From JAVVEW01 sp032251045 (GTDB taxonomy: Bacteria > Pseudomonadota > Gammaproteobacteria > Methylococcales > Methylomonadaceae), in assembly GCA_032251045.1 (NCBI GenBank), contig JAVVEW010000053.1, forward strand, positions 1 to 17,061: a DNA stretch of 17,061 bases. Reading direction: 5' to 3'. The position numbers and the translations under genes were made by a program. Under the pieces are notes generated by a model that worked only from the letters and a program-made list of their open reading frames with translations, ran no database searches and had not been told where the DNA came from. This document shows, in pieces, positions 6,604 through 13,954 of this stretch. Every line of letters begins with the position of its first letter. Within the stretch, counting starts at the first letter, position 1.

Positions 6604-7988
6604 TGGAGATGCCGGACTACGACGCGGATTTTGAACAGCAACAACTGAAAGTGTATCCGCACTCGGTAGCTGCCGAGCAATCGGTGTTAGGCGGCTTGAT
6701 GCTGGATAACCAGGCCTGGGATCGGGTTGCGGATTTGTTGGTCGAGGATGATTTTTACCGTAAAGATCATCGGCTGATATTCCGGGCCATTCACAAACTG
6801 GCCGAGCACCAGCAGCCCATGGACGTGATTACCTTGGCCGACACCCTGGAAGCCGAAGGCCTGCTACCCGAGGCAGGCGGCCTGGCGTACCTAGGTGAAT
6901 TGGCCAATAACACACCCAGCGCCGCCAATATCAAGGCCTATGCCGAAATTGTCCGCGACAAGTCCTTGCAACGGCAATTGATTCAGGTGGGTACTCAGAT
7001 TGTTAACTCGGCGTTCCATCCACAAGCCCAGGCTACCACGGAACTGCTCGAACAAGCAGAAACCCAGGTCTTTGCCATTGCCGAACAGCGCCAGCGCGGG
7101 CAGGGCGGGTTTGCCTCGATTCGCTCGTTGCTGACCCGGGCGGTGGAAAAAATCGAAACCCTCTATGAGCAAGATGGCCATGTCACCGGCGCCAGCACCG
7201 GTTTCACCGACTTTGATGACATGACCTCCGGTTTGCAGAATGCCGATTTAATTATCGTCGCCGGTCGTCCTTCGATGGGCAAAACCACCATCGCCATGAA
7301 CATGGCCGAGAATGTCGCCATTCAAGGAAACAAACCGGTGGCGGTGTTCAGTATGGAAATGCCGGGTGAATCGTTGGCCATGCGTATGATGTCATCGCTA
7401 GGGCGAATCGACCAGCACCGCGTGCGCACCGGCAAGCTGGAGGACGATGAATGGCCCAGGCTGACTTCAGCGATTAACCTTTTGGCAGAGACCAAGCTGT
7501 TCATCGACGATACGCCCGCCTTGACGCCCACCGAAGTGCGTGCCAGGGCGCGGCGTTTAGTGCGCGAACACGGCCCGCTAGGGCTGATCGTAGTCGATTA
7601 TTTGCAATTGATGCAATCGCCGGCCAGCGGTGATAACCGGGTGCAGCAGATTTCCGATATTTCCAGAGCCCTTAAGGCACTGGCCAAGGAGCTGGATGTA
7701 CCGGTGATTGCTTTGTCGCAGTTGAACCGTAATCTGGAACAACGCCCGAATAAACGCCCGGTGATGTCGGATTTGCGTGAATCAGGGGGTATCGAACAGG
7801 ATGCTGATTTGATTGTCTTCGTGTACCGCGATGAAGTGTATAACCAGGAATCACCCGACAAAGGCATTGCCGAAATCATTATCGGCAAGCAGCGCAATGG
7901 CCCCATCGGCACCGTGCGTTTGACCTTTCTCGGGCAATACACCCGTTTTGAAAATTTTGCCGACCCGCGACGCGAAGAGGATTATTGA
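6603..7988 (+). CDS. dnaB: Replicative DNA helicase DnaB
   Basis: Hexameric 5'-3' helicase that unwinds DNA at the replication fork and recruits primase. The 461 residues are normal for the family. The N-terminal DnaB domain (about 15-125) carries AAEQSVLGGLML and NTPSAANIKAYA. The RecA-like motor has the Walker A motif GRPSMGKTT at 221-229, the catalytic glutamate in FSMEMP at about 249-254, Walker B LIVVDYLQLM at 328-337, the SQLNR sensor at 372-376 and the C-terminal KQRNGPIG at 429-436. No intein interrupts it. The ATG at 6603 overlaps the ubiX stop by one base and has GGGAGGG 6 nt upstream; an in-frame GTG at 6600 is less likely. It overlaps alr by one base in the same TGATG manner. Confidence 0.97.
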   Translation: MEMPDYDADFEQQQLKVYPHSVAAEQSVLGGLMLDNQAWDRVADLLVEDDFYRKDHRLIFRAIHKLAEHQQPMDVITLADTLEAEGLLPEAGGLAYLGELANNTPSAANIKAYAEIVRDKSLQRQLIQVGTQIVNSAFHPQAQATTELLEQAETQVFAIAEQRQRGQGGFASIRSLLTRAVEKIETLYEQDGHVTGASTGFTDFDDMTSGLQNADLIIVAGRPSMGKTTIAMNMAENVAIQGNKPVAVFSMEMPGESLAMRMMSSLGRIDQHRVRTGKLEDDEWPRLTSAINLLAETKLFIDDTPALTPTEVRARARRLVREHGPLGLIVVDYLQLMQSPASGDNRVQQISDISRALKALAKELDVPVIALSQLNRNLEQRPNKRPVMSDLRESGGIEQDADLIVFVYRDEVYNQESPDKGIAEIIIGKQRNGPIGTVRLTFLGQYTRFENFADPRREEDY

Positions 7989-9073
7989 TGGCCGATACCG
8001 TGCCTTCGGTATATGTACAACTGGATTATCAGGCGCTGAAACACAATGCCCGGCGACTGCGTCAGCAAGCACCCGATGCCAAACTGTTGGCGGTAGTCAA
8101 AGCCGATGCCTATGGACACGGCATGACAGAGTCAGCCAAAGCTTTAGCAGATGAGGTCGATGCTTTTGCCGTGGCGCGGGTGGAAGAGGGCGTGGCGCTA
8201 CGCGAAACCGGTTGCCGACGGCGTATTGTGGTGCTAGCCGGCTTTGCCAATGCCGAACAGCTGCGCGAGTGCCAGTCCTTCAAACTGGAAGCGGTGCTGC
8301 ATTGTCCCGAGCAAGTACATTGGCTGGCAGCCCACGGTGGCGAGCAGCCCTTACCGGTCTGGATCAAGCTGGATACCGGCATGAACCGGTTAGGATTTCG
8401 CCCGGAACAACTGAGCGAGGTGTACGCACAGTTACGGACATTAAGCCGTATAGCCCGGCCGATTCATCTTATGACTCACCTGGCCTGCGCCGACGATCCG
8501 ACCGATGCCATGACGCAGCGCCAGCTGGCCTGTTTTGCCCGTGCTCGCGCCCAGGTGGCCGGCGAGTGTTGTATCGCCAATTCCGCCGCTGTGTTGACCT
8601 GGCCGGACGCATACAGCGATTGGCTCAGACCGGGCTTGATGTTATACGGCATTTCGCCTTTTCCAGGGCAAACCGGCCTAGAGCTTGGGCTGAAACCGGT
8701 GATGCGTTTGCTGGCGCGGATTATCGCCATCAAGCCAGTGTATCCGGGTGAAACAGTTGGCTACGGCGGCATCTGGCGTTGTCAAAAAGCCACGCGCATG
8801 GCGGTGGTGGGGATTGGATATGGCGATGGTTATCCCAGGGAAATTGCCGCACACACGCCGGTGTGGGTTGCCGGCAGACAGGTGCCGATTATCGGTCGGG
8901 TGTCGATGGATATGCTGACGGTTGATGTCAGCGATTGCGCTGACGCCCGGGTGGGCAGCGAGGTGGTGTTATGGGGGGGGGAATTGCCGGTGGAGCGGAT
9001 TGCCGAGGCCGCCGGCACCATTCCTTATACCTTGGTCTGTGGCCTGACTCGCCGCGTTAAACGTCGAGGCTGA
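7988..9073 (+). CDS. alr: Alanine racemase
   Basis: PLP-dependent conversion of L-alanine to D-alanine for peptidoglycan. The 361-residue protein has the PLP-lysine motif AVVKADAYGHG with K38, the substrate region KLDTGMNRLGF at 127-137, the second catalytic base Y259 in GETVGYGG, GYGDGYPR at 277-284 and VSMDML at 305-310. It ends with the conserved PYTLVCGLTRRV. The ATG at 7988 overlaps the dnaB stop by one base, with AGAGG 7 nt upstream. A run of nine G residues at 8973-8981 encodes W-G-G in the C-terminal domain. The dnaB-alr pairing is common in gammaproteobacteria. Whether this is the constitutive (alr) or catabolic (dadX) type is inferred from context. Confidence 0.95.
   Translation: MADTVPSVYVQLDYQALKHNARRLRQQAPDAKLLAVVKADAYGHGMTESAKALADEVDAFAVARVEEGVALRETGCRRRIVVLAGFANAEQLRECQSFKLEAVLHCPEQVHWLAAHGGEQPLPVWIKLDTGMNRLGFRPEQLSEVYAQLRTLSRIARPIHLMTHLACADDPTDAMTQRQLACFARARAQVAGECCIANSAAVLTWPDAYSDWLRPGLMLYGISPFPGQTGLELGLKPVMRLLARIIAIKPVYPGETVGYGGIWRCQKATRMAVVGIGYGDGYPREIAAHTPVWVAGRQVPIIGRVSMDMLTVDVSDCADARVGSEVVLWGGELPVERIAEAAGTIPYTLVCGLTRRVKRRG
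8973..8981 (+). repeat. Nine-G homopolymer inside alr
   Basis: Nine consecutive G residues encode the end of Trp329 and Gly330-Gly331. Loss or gain of one base would change the last 30 or so residues, including the conserved C-terminal YTLVCG segment. Confidence 0.85.
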
Positions 9074-9082
9074 CGGCCAGCG

Positions 9083-9385
9083 TCAATAATTCTGGTAGGC
9101 TTTAATCGCGCTTTTACCGGTACTGATGGTGTTCAGCTGTTCTTGAAGGCTGTTTTTATAACGCTGCCCTAACGCTACTGTTTGCTGGTCATAATTGAGC
9201 ACGGCTTGCACGGCACGGCGGACATGCTCGGCGGCTTCGGTCGGCGCTGGTTGGAAATACTGGTGCAATTTTAGATCGCGTTCCGCATGTAGGCGCGCCA
9301 CTTCAGCCCAGTCATCATCAAGGGCGTGTTTCAGCATTTGCTCACTGAGTTCCAGCGCCTGATCCAGTAGCCCTTGCTCAGTCAT
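9083..9385 (-). CDS. fliT: FliT-like flagellar export chaperone
   Basis: A small 100-residue, largely helical protein placed directly after fliS, where FliT or FliT-like (FleP-type) chaperones are found. FliT binds the cap protein FliD before export and, in enterics, also the FlhDC regulator. The sequence is rich in Leu, Gln and Glu with no membrane segment, and ends in GKSAIKAYQNY, a C-terminal pattern seen in this family. Sequence conservation in FliT is low, so the call depends largely on position and size. It overlaps fliS by 4 nt (ATGA), which suggests translational coupling because no strong ribosome-binding site is visible. Its stop lies 9 nt from the stop of convergent alr. Confidence 0.7.
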   Translation of the reverse strand: MTEQGLLDQALELSEQMLKHALDDDWAEVARLHAERDLKLHQYFQPAPTEAAEHVRRAVQAVLNYDQQTVALGQRYKNSLQEQLNTISTGKSAIKAYQNY

Positions 9386-9786
9386 TGCAGCGCTCGGTAT
9401 TCCATGGGAATGGCCTGCCAGGCTTCGCGAATCTCTTTCAGCAAATCACTGACCTCATCCAGTGCTTCGCTGCTGTTTTCCGAATTCGCGGCAATCAGGC
9501 GGCGCTGCATGTAATCATAAAGATCGAATAAATTATTGGCTATTTCACCGCCTTTATCGGCATCTAGCGAAGCTTGAAGGCCATTGATGATGGCGATGGC
9601 GCGACTGATTTTTTGTCCTTTCAGTTCGATATCAGCCCGTGCCATGGCGCCTTTGGCAACGGCAATGCGCTCTAGCGCACCATCAAACAGCATCACAATC
9701 AGTTGATGCGAGTCAGCTTGATCGGCACTGGCGCGAGTGCCGAATTGTTGGTATTGATTTAAGGCGCGATTCAATGCGGAATTCAT
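9382..9786 (-). CDS. fliS: Flagellin export chaperone FliS
   Basis: A 134-residue cytosolic four-helix protein that binds the C-terminus of flagellin, prevents early polymerisation and delivers it to the export gate. Recognisable segments are NQYQQFGTRASADQADSHQLIV-like sequence at 10-31, MLFDGALERIAVAKGAM at 32-48, KISRAIAIINGLQASLD at 59-75 and NLFDLYDYMQRRLIAAN at 85-101, with the LYDYM-x-RRL core typical of FliS. AAGGAG lies 7 nt before the ATG. It follows fliD after 19 nt and overlaps fliT by 4 nt. Confidence 0.93.
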   Translation of the reverse strand: MNSALNRALNQYQQFGTRASADQADSHQLIVMLFDGALERIAVAKGAMARADIELKGQKISRAIAIINGLQASLDADKGGEIANNLFDLYDYMQRRLIAANSENSSEALDEVSDLLKEIREAWQAIPMEYRALQ

Positions 9787-9805
9787 GCGTCATCTCCTTG
9801 TGATG

Positions 9806-11803
9806 TTAATTGTTCGAGCCACCGCTGTTTGGCTGAGGCAGCGATGCGAGTTGCTGTGTTAGAAAAGCGCCAGTGGCCTGAAATTGGCCAATTAAGGCAT
9901 CCATGGCGTTAAATTGGCTCAGAATGCGGTTCTCGAACTGGTTTACCCGTTGTGCTAATTGGGTGCGACGTTCGTCAATTTCTTCCAGACTTTTTTGCAA
10001 CCCGTCGGTGCGTGCGGTAATACTGCCATTACTGCCTAACAGGCCATCGAGAACATTGTTCAGCCCTTGCAGCAACCCTTGCGAAAACGTGACATTGCCC
10101 AGGTTACCGGACTGTCCCGGTTCGATCAGCAGTTTTAAGCCATTGCTGGCGGTCAGAGTTTGACCGTCTCCGGTGGCGGGCAGGCCATTGATGGTGCCTG
10201 CGACATGGGTGCCGGAAACGCCGGTGGCCACTGCCAAACCCAAATCCGCCGCAGTGGATTCAGTGATGGCCACAGTGGATTGACTGCCGATTTTGCTGGA
10301 CGTGAATTTCAGGCTGTTATTGGCGCTGTCAAAACTGACGCTGACGGTAGCACCGGCGTTTTTCAGATTGCTGTCGCCATTGACGCCCGCTTGTACCGCC
10401 GCAGCCAGTTCTTCACCCGAGCCAAATGTGCCGGCAGCCAAGGTAATATCACCCGATAACACGCCATCAACGCGGATTTTGAAGCGGTCATTGACGCCGG
10501 CGGTGACGGTCAGGGCGCTGACGCTACCGTTGCCGCTGTCCAGTGAACCTTGTGTTGCCGCTTGCGTGACATTGACGGCATTTCGCCCGGGACGGGTGTT
10601 GTCGGTAGCATCGAGAAAAGTCACCGCGCTGTTGTCTGGCCGCCCCAGAGAAGAAAAAATCGCCGCGACATTATCAGCGTCTTCAGCCATAGCGGCATTG
10701 AATTTGCTGGTATCAAAACTCAAACCGCCATCAGCCTGCGTTCTAAGGCCCAGGTCTGCCAGGGTGCGGAAGCGGGCATTAGCCAAACCCGGAACCACTT
10801 GACTGAGTGTCGAACGAATCTGGTTAACCCCAGAACGCACTGTTGGGTCGCCTAATAAGGTGCTGGCAGTGCCGGTGGCCGGATTGAATGCGGTGAGTGA
10901 CTTGACGGTATCGTTCAGTTCGTTGAACTTTTCCACGAAAGTTTCCAGCGCGCTGGTTGCACCGCTGCTGTTGCGTGCCACACCCAATTGCACCGGCACG
11001 CCGACATCCGCCTTGTTCAGGGTAATGCTCAGGCCTTTAATGGCTTGATCAAACGTATTGGTGCTGTTGCTGATGTCCAGCCCGTTAATGCTGAGAATGG
11101 CATTTTGCGCGCTTTGGGTCTGACTTAACGCTTGATTGCCGGTATTGAATTCAAGCCCGGCCAGGCTGGGGTCGTCAGCGTTGATTTCCATGCTGTTTTG
11201 CGCCCCGGTTTCGCTGCTGGTCAAGACCAGACGAAACGCCGTGCCATCGTTGACAATGGTGGCATTGACGCCGGCATCGGCGTCGTTAATGGCATCCCGT
11301 AACCCGGTTAAGGTGTTATTGCTGCTGTCCAGATTCAGGGTCAAGGTGCCTTTAGCGCCATTTTGGCTGAAATCGGTCATAGCCCCGGTATTGGCATCAA
11401 AAGTGCTGGTGCCAAAGCGAATGGTGAGCGTGCCGGAGCCAACGACAGCATTGGCATCGGCAAAACCTGCACTCGCCAGGCTTTGGGCCTTTGCTAATTG
11501 CTTGGATTCGGCAGAAAACTGGCCGACATCTGCATTACTGCTGGCACTGATGCTGATTGAATCAGGATGGCTGGAGGTGGCTTGCAGAGTCTGGAACTGG
11601 CTTTGCTGGCGTAGCCCGGACAAAGATGCACGAAAATCCGACACGGCGGACTTAAAAGTTCCGAATGCGGAAATCTTCGCTTGTAGATTGGTCTCCTGGC
11701 GGGTTAGCAAGAACTCTTGTGGTTCGCGCTCGGCCGCGACCAAGCCATCGACAATCGAGCGAATGTCGATGCCGGAACCTAAACCCAATGCACTGATAGC
11801 CAT
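9806..11803 (-). CDS. fliD: Flagellar filament cap protein FliD
   Basis: Forms the pentameric or hexameric cap at the filament tip that folds incoming flagellin. The N-terminal FliD domain (about 1-105) starts with SALGLGSGIDI and VDGLVAAER, both highly typical. The C-terminal FliD domain contains ETFVEKFNELNDTVKSL at 287-303, STLLGDPTVR at 314-323 and the helical, coiled-coil-prone end at about 597-650 (GLQKSLEEIDERR...). The protein is 665 residues, much longer than the roughly 470 of E. coli or Pseudomonas FliD. The extra length is mainly at about 400-565, an Ala/Thr/Ser/Gly-rich part with a second flagellin-hook-IN-like motif (about 437-515; the first is about 125-207). GGAGG lies 6 nt before the ATG. 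It sits 20 nt after flaG. Confidence 0.95.
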   Translation of the reverse strand: MAISALGLGSGIDIRSIVDGLVAAEREPQEFLLTRQETNLQAKISAFGTFKSAVSDFRASLSGLRQQSQFQTLQATSSHPDSISISASSNADVGQFSAESKQLAKAQSLASAGFADANAVVGSGTLTIRFGTSTFDANTGAMTDFSQNGAKGTLTLNLDSSNNTLTGLRDAINDADAGVNATIVNDGTAFRLVLTSSETGAQNSMEINADDPSLAGLEFNTGNQALSQTQSAQNAILSINGLDISNSTNTFDQAIKGLSITLNKADVGVPVQLGVARNSSGATSALETFVEKFNELNDTVKSLTAFNPATGTASTLLGDPTVRSGVNQIRSTLSQVVPGLANARFRTLADLGLRTQADGGLSFDTSKFNAAMAEDADNVAAIFSSLGRPDNSAVTFLDATDNTRPGRNAVNVTQAATQGSLDSGNGSVSALTVTAGVNDRFKIRVDGVLSGDITLAAGTFGSGEELAAAVQAGVNGDSNLKNAGATVSVSFDSANNSLKFTSSKIGSQSTVAITESTAADLGLAVATGVSGTHVAGTINGLPATGDGQTLTASNGLKLLIEPGQSGNLGNVTFSQGLLQGLNNVLDGLLGSNGSITARTDGLQKSLEEIDERRTQLAQRVNQFENRILSQFNAMDALIGQFQATGAFLTQQLASLPQPNSGGSNN

Positions 11804-11823
11804 GATATACCTCCGGCCCTGGC

Positions 11824-12282
11824 TTACGCCTGTTCCTTAAGCAGAACGCCAACTGCTTCCCGGTTTTGGGTCGATTGTTCCTGTAAACGCTCGGCCAATT
11901 CAACAACTGCTTCCGGCGGGATTTGGCGAATGACTTCTTCGGTTTCGGCATTGCGAACTTCAATCACAAAGCTGCCTAGTGTGTCGTTGACCGAGAAGGA
12001 AAGCTGTCTGCGCTCGTTTTGAAAAAACGCATTGACCGAAGCGACCGCTTGCTCAACTTCCTGATTATCAGGGCGTGAGGTGGACTCTGGCGCCTCACGG
12101 GCAAGCGGTGCAACTGAAGAACGACTGTCTGTTTGCGTGGTTGGGTTCGCTTTATCAGCTGTAGTCGATGCAGCAGCAAGCCGGTCAGGCTTCAGCGTGA
12201 CCGGCTCGGTTGCGTTGGTTTTCTTGGGCGCAGCCAGGGAGGTGGCCTCGCCACCGATGGATGATAAATTATTGATGCTCAT
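11824..12282 (-). CDS. flaG: FlaG family flagellar protein
   Basis: A 152-residue protein with a disordered Ser/Thr/Ala/Pro-rich N-terminal half (1-75) and the conserved FlaG domain at about 76-140: NAFFQ at 84-88, LSFSVNDTLGSFVIEVRNAET at 94-114 and EEVIRQIPPEAVVELAERL at 115-133. FlaG is encoded between flagellin and FliD in polar flagellates such as Pseudomonas and Vibrio; loss often alters filament length, but the mechanism is not settled. GAGGG lies 7 nt before the ATG. The gene follows fliC by 61 bp, a gap that holds a strong hairpin. Confidence 0.9.
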   Translation of the reverse strand: MSINNLSSIGGEATSLAAPKKTNATEPVTLKPDRLAAASTTADKANPTTQTDSRSSVAPLAREAPESTSRPDNQEVEQAVASVNAFFQNERRQLSFSVNDTLGSFVIEVRNAETEEVIRQIPPEAVVELAERLQEQSTQNREAVGVLLKEQA

Positions 12283-12308
12283 CGTAGTACCCTCGCTAGA
12301 TTAGTTAA

Positions 12309-12332
12309 GCGGGCGCATGGTGTTGCGCCCGC
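12309..12332. terminator. Hairpin between fliC and flaG
   Basis: A perfect 9-bp GC-rich stem, GCGGGCGCA (12309-12317) with TGCGCCCGC (12324-12332), and a 6-nt loop. It lies 11 nt after the fliC stop. The T-run (TTTTTT at 12334-12339) is on the plus-strand side. In the direction of fliC the stem is instead preceded by A residues and followed by TTAACTAATC. It probably causes partial termination or stabilises the fliC mRNA 3' end, lowering flaG-fliD expression relative to flagellin. Confidence 0.6.
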
Positions 12333-12343
12333 GTTTTTTACGA

Positions 12344-13840
12344 TTAACCAAGCAAGGACAGGACGCTTTGCGAAGAAGCATTGGCCTGCGCCAGGATGGA
12401 AATACCGGCCTGTTGCAGAATCTGGCTTCGCGCCAGGTTGGCGGACTCTTTAGCAAAGTCGGCATCCTGGATCCTGGATCTTGCCGCACTTACATTTTGC
12501 GACACGTTTTCCAGGTTGGCAATGGTGGAGCCGAAGCGGTTCTGAATGGCACCGAGATTGGCCCGGCTGTCGGAGATTTTTGCCAGCGCCCCGTCGATGA
12601 CGCTTAAGGCATCGTTGGAACCTTTTTGGCTACCAATATCAATATCGCTGACTTTTTGCAGTGTCGAGGAGGCGTCGGTGTCTGCGACTTCGCCCGTAAT
12701 TTCATTATCCACACTGGATTGAACGGTGAAACCGGAGTTGGAATCCAGTATTAACGAGCCACCGACAGTGGCACTGGCTGTGCCATCCGCGGTAATGGCT
12801 ACTGCTCCAGCATTAGATGGAGTTGCACCATCGGCACCTAGTCCTGTGATGTTGAAGGTTGCAGCATTGTCGCTATGGGTAATGTTGGAAAGCTTAATGT
12901 CAAAGCCTTCGTTATTCTTAAGGACAATGCCGCTTTTGTCTTCGCTCAAAGTCGCGGTAATACCGGTTTGGCCGGTCTGGTCGTTAATGGCGTTGGCCAG
13001 CGCGGTCAGGTCGCCGGTATCGGCAATCGCGGCGGTGACTTTCGCGGCGGTGCCGTTTTGACCAACCAGATCAAAACTCAGTGAACCTGTGGTGCTAACG
13101 GTATCAAGCTGGGTAATGGTCACGGCACTGGCGGTGACTCCAGTGTCCTCGCTCTTGGCATTGATGCCATCGGCAATGGATTTTGCGCTATCACTTGCCT
13201 GTACATCAACCGTGGTTGAACCCAAAGTGCCGGAGATGGTCAGGGTTTGTGCACTAATGGAGTTGGTATTCGCAGCGACCGCATCGTTCATGGTGGTAAC
13301 GGTGCTGGCCGAACTGTCAAAACGTTCGTTACCCAGCGTCTCGGTATTAGCGCTGGCAACGTTAATGGAAATGGTTTGATTGGCGGCGGCGCCGACCTGG
13401 AATTGCTGGCCGGTAAAGCTGCCGTCCAGCAGTTTTTTACCGTTAAAAGTGGTGGTGTTGGCGATCCGGTTTAATTCATCCTGCAACTGTGTAACTTCTT
13501 TTTGCAGGTTGGCGCGGTCGGATGCACTGTTAGAATCGTTGGCGGATTGTACGGACAACTCACGCATTCTTTGCAGGATGCCGGTGGACTCCTGCAATGC
13601 GCCCTCGGCGACTTGCGCCAGGGATATGCCATCGTTAGCATTACGTACCGCTTGATCCAGGCCGCGAATCTGCGCGGTCATGCGATCGGATATGCCCAGG
13701 CCAGCGGCATCGTCTTTAGCGCTGTTAATACGCAGACCAGACGATAAACGCTCGAAGGTGGTTTGCTGGGCCATGGTGGACTTGTTCAACTGACGCTGGG
13801 CGTTCAGTGACGCGACATTGGTATTGATGATTTGTGCCAT
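12344..13840 (-). CDS. fliC: Flagellin
   Basis: The filament subunit, exported by the flagellar type III system. The protein has 498 residues. The conserved N-terminal D0/D1 part (1-145) includes MAQIINTNVASLNAQ, RLSSGLRINSAKDDAAGL at 31-48 and LQRMRELSVQSAND at 89-102, so the TLR5-contact consensus is retained. The central part (about 150-400) is Thr/Ala/Ser/Asp-rich, cysteine-free and variable, with two stretches resembling flagellin-hook-IN motifs. The C-terminal D1/D0 is at about 405-498, ending QANASSQSVLSLLG. I chose the ATG at 13840, which fits flagellins and has GGGAGAG 5 nt upstream, over an upstream in-frame codon at 13906 that lies inside the promoter. A sigma-28 promoter lies 47-73 nt upstream. 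Confidence 0.97.
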   Translation of the reverse strand: MAQIINTNVASLNAQRQLNKSTMAQQTTFERLSSGLRINSAKDDAAGLGISDRMTAQIRGLDQAVRNANDGISLAQVAEGALQESTGILQRMRELSVQSANDSNSASDRANLQKEVTQLQDELNRIANTTTFNGKKLLDGSFTGQQFQVGAAANQTISINVASANTETLGNERFDSSASTVTTMNDAVAANTNSISAQTLTISGTLGSTTVDVQASDSAKSIADGINAKSEDTGVTASAVTITQLDTVSTTGSLSFDLVGQNGTAAKVTAAIADTGDLTALANAINDQTGQTGITATLSEDKSGIVLKNNEGFDIKLSNITHSDNAATFNITGLGADGATPSNAGAVAITADGTASATVGGSLILDSNSGFTVQSSVDNEITGEVADTDASSTLQKVSDIDIGSQKGSNDALSVIDGALAKISDSRANLGAIQNRFGSTIANLENVSQNVSAARSRIQDADFAKESANLARSQILQQAGISILAQANASSQSVLSLLG

Positions 13841-13878
13841 GATTGCTCTCCCGCTAATGATGAAATAATTTTGTGATT

Positions 13879-13901
13879 CGCTCAGGTTATCGGCCTGAGC
13901 G
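13879..13901. repeat. Perfect 8-bp inverted repeat around the fliC -10 element
   Basis: CGCTCAGG (13879-13886) and CCTGAGCG (13894-13901) are exact reverse complements. The 7-nt loop TTATCGG holds seven of the eight bases of the sigma-28 -10. The left arm also covers the likely transcription start. It could be a repressor site or merely a cruciform-prone sequence. Confidence 0.8.
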
Positions 13902-13913
13902 ACCAAACCTTTA
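13887..13913 (-). promoter_or_regulatory. Sigma-28 (FliA) promoter of fliC
   Basis: Read on the minus strand: TAAAGGTT (13913-13906), an 11-nt spacer, then GCCGATAA (13894-13887). The -10 is identical to the sigma-28 consensus GCCGATAA, the spacer is the optimal 11 nt, and the -35 differs from TAAAGTTT at only two late positions. This is the class III promoter expected for flagellin, so fliC should be expressed after hook completion and FlgM export. Transcription should start near 13880. Confidence 0.9.
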
Positions 13914-13924
13914 ACAAAAAATGC

Positions 13925-13948
13925 AAAAAAATGTGAAGGCGTTCACAT
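13925..13948 (-). terminator. Intrinsic terminator of phoU
   Basis: ATGTGAA (13931-13937) and TTCACAT (13942-13948) form a 7-bp stem with loop GGCG on the plus strand. On the minus strand the stem is followed directly by a run of T residues (13930-13925). It begins 7 nt after the phoU stop and separates phoU from the fliC promoter. Confidence 0.75.
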
Positions 13949-13954
13949 AAAAAA

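Noticed and set aside
11136..11840. 234-codon plus-strand reading frame opposite fliD
   Set aside because: It lies almost wholly antisense to the well-supported fliD gene, has a low-complexity Ser/Ala/Leu/Val composition typical of a shadow frame, and shows no recognisable domain. The plus-strand frames opposite fliC are rejected for the same reason.
12455..12481. Short tandem ATCCTGG repeat near the fliC 3' end
   Set aside because: It encodes the conserved flagellin segment RSRIQDAD and is explained by the protein sequence.
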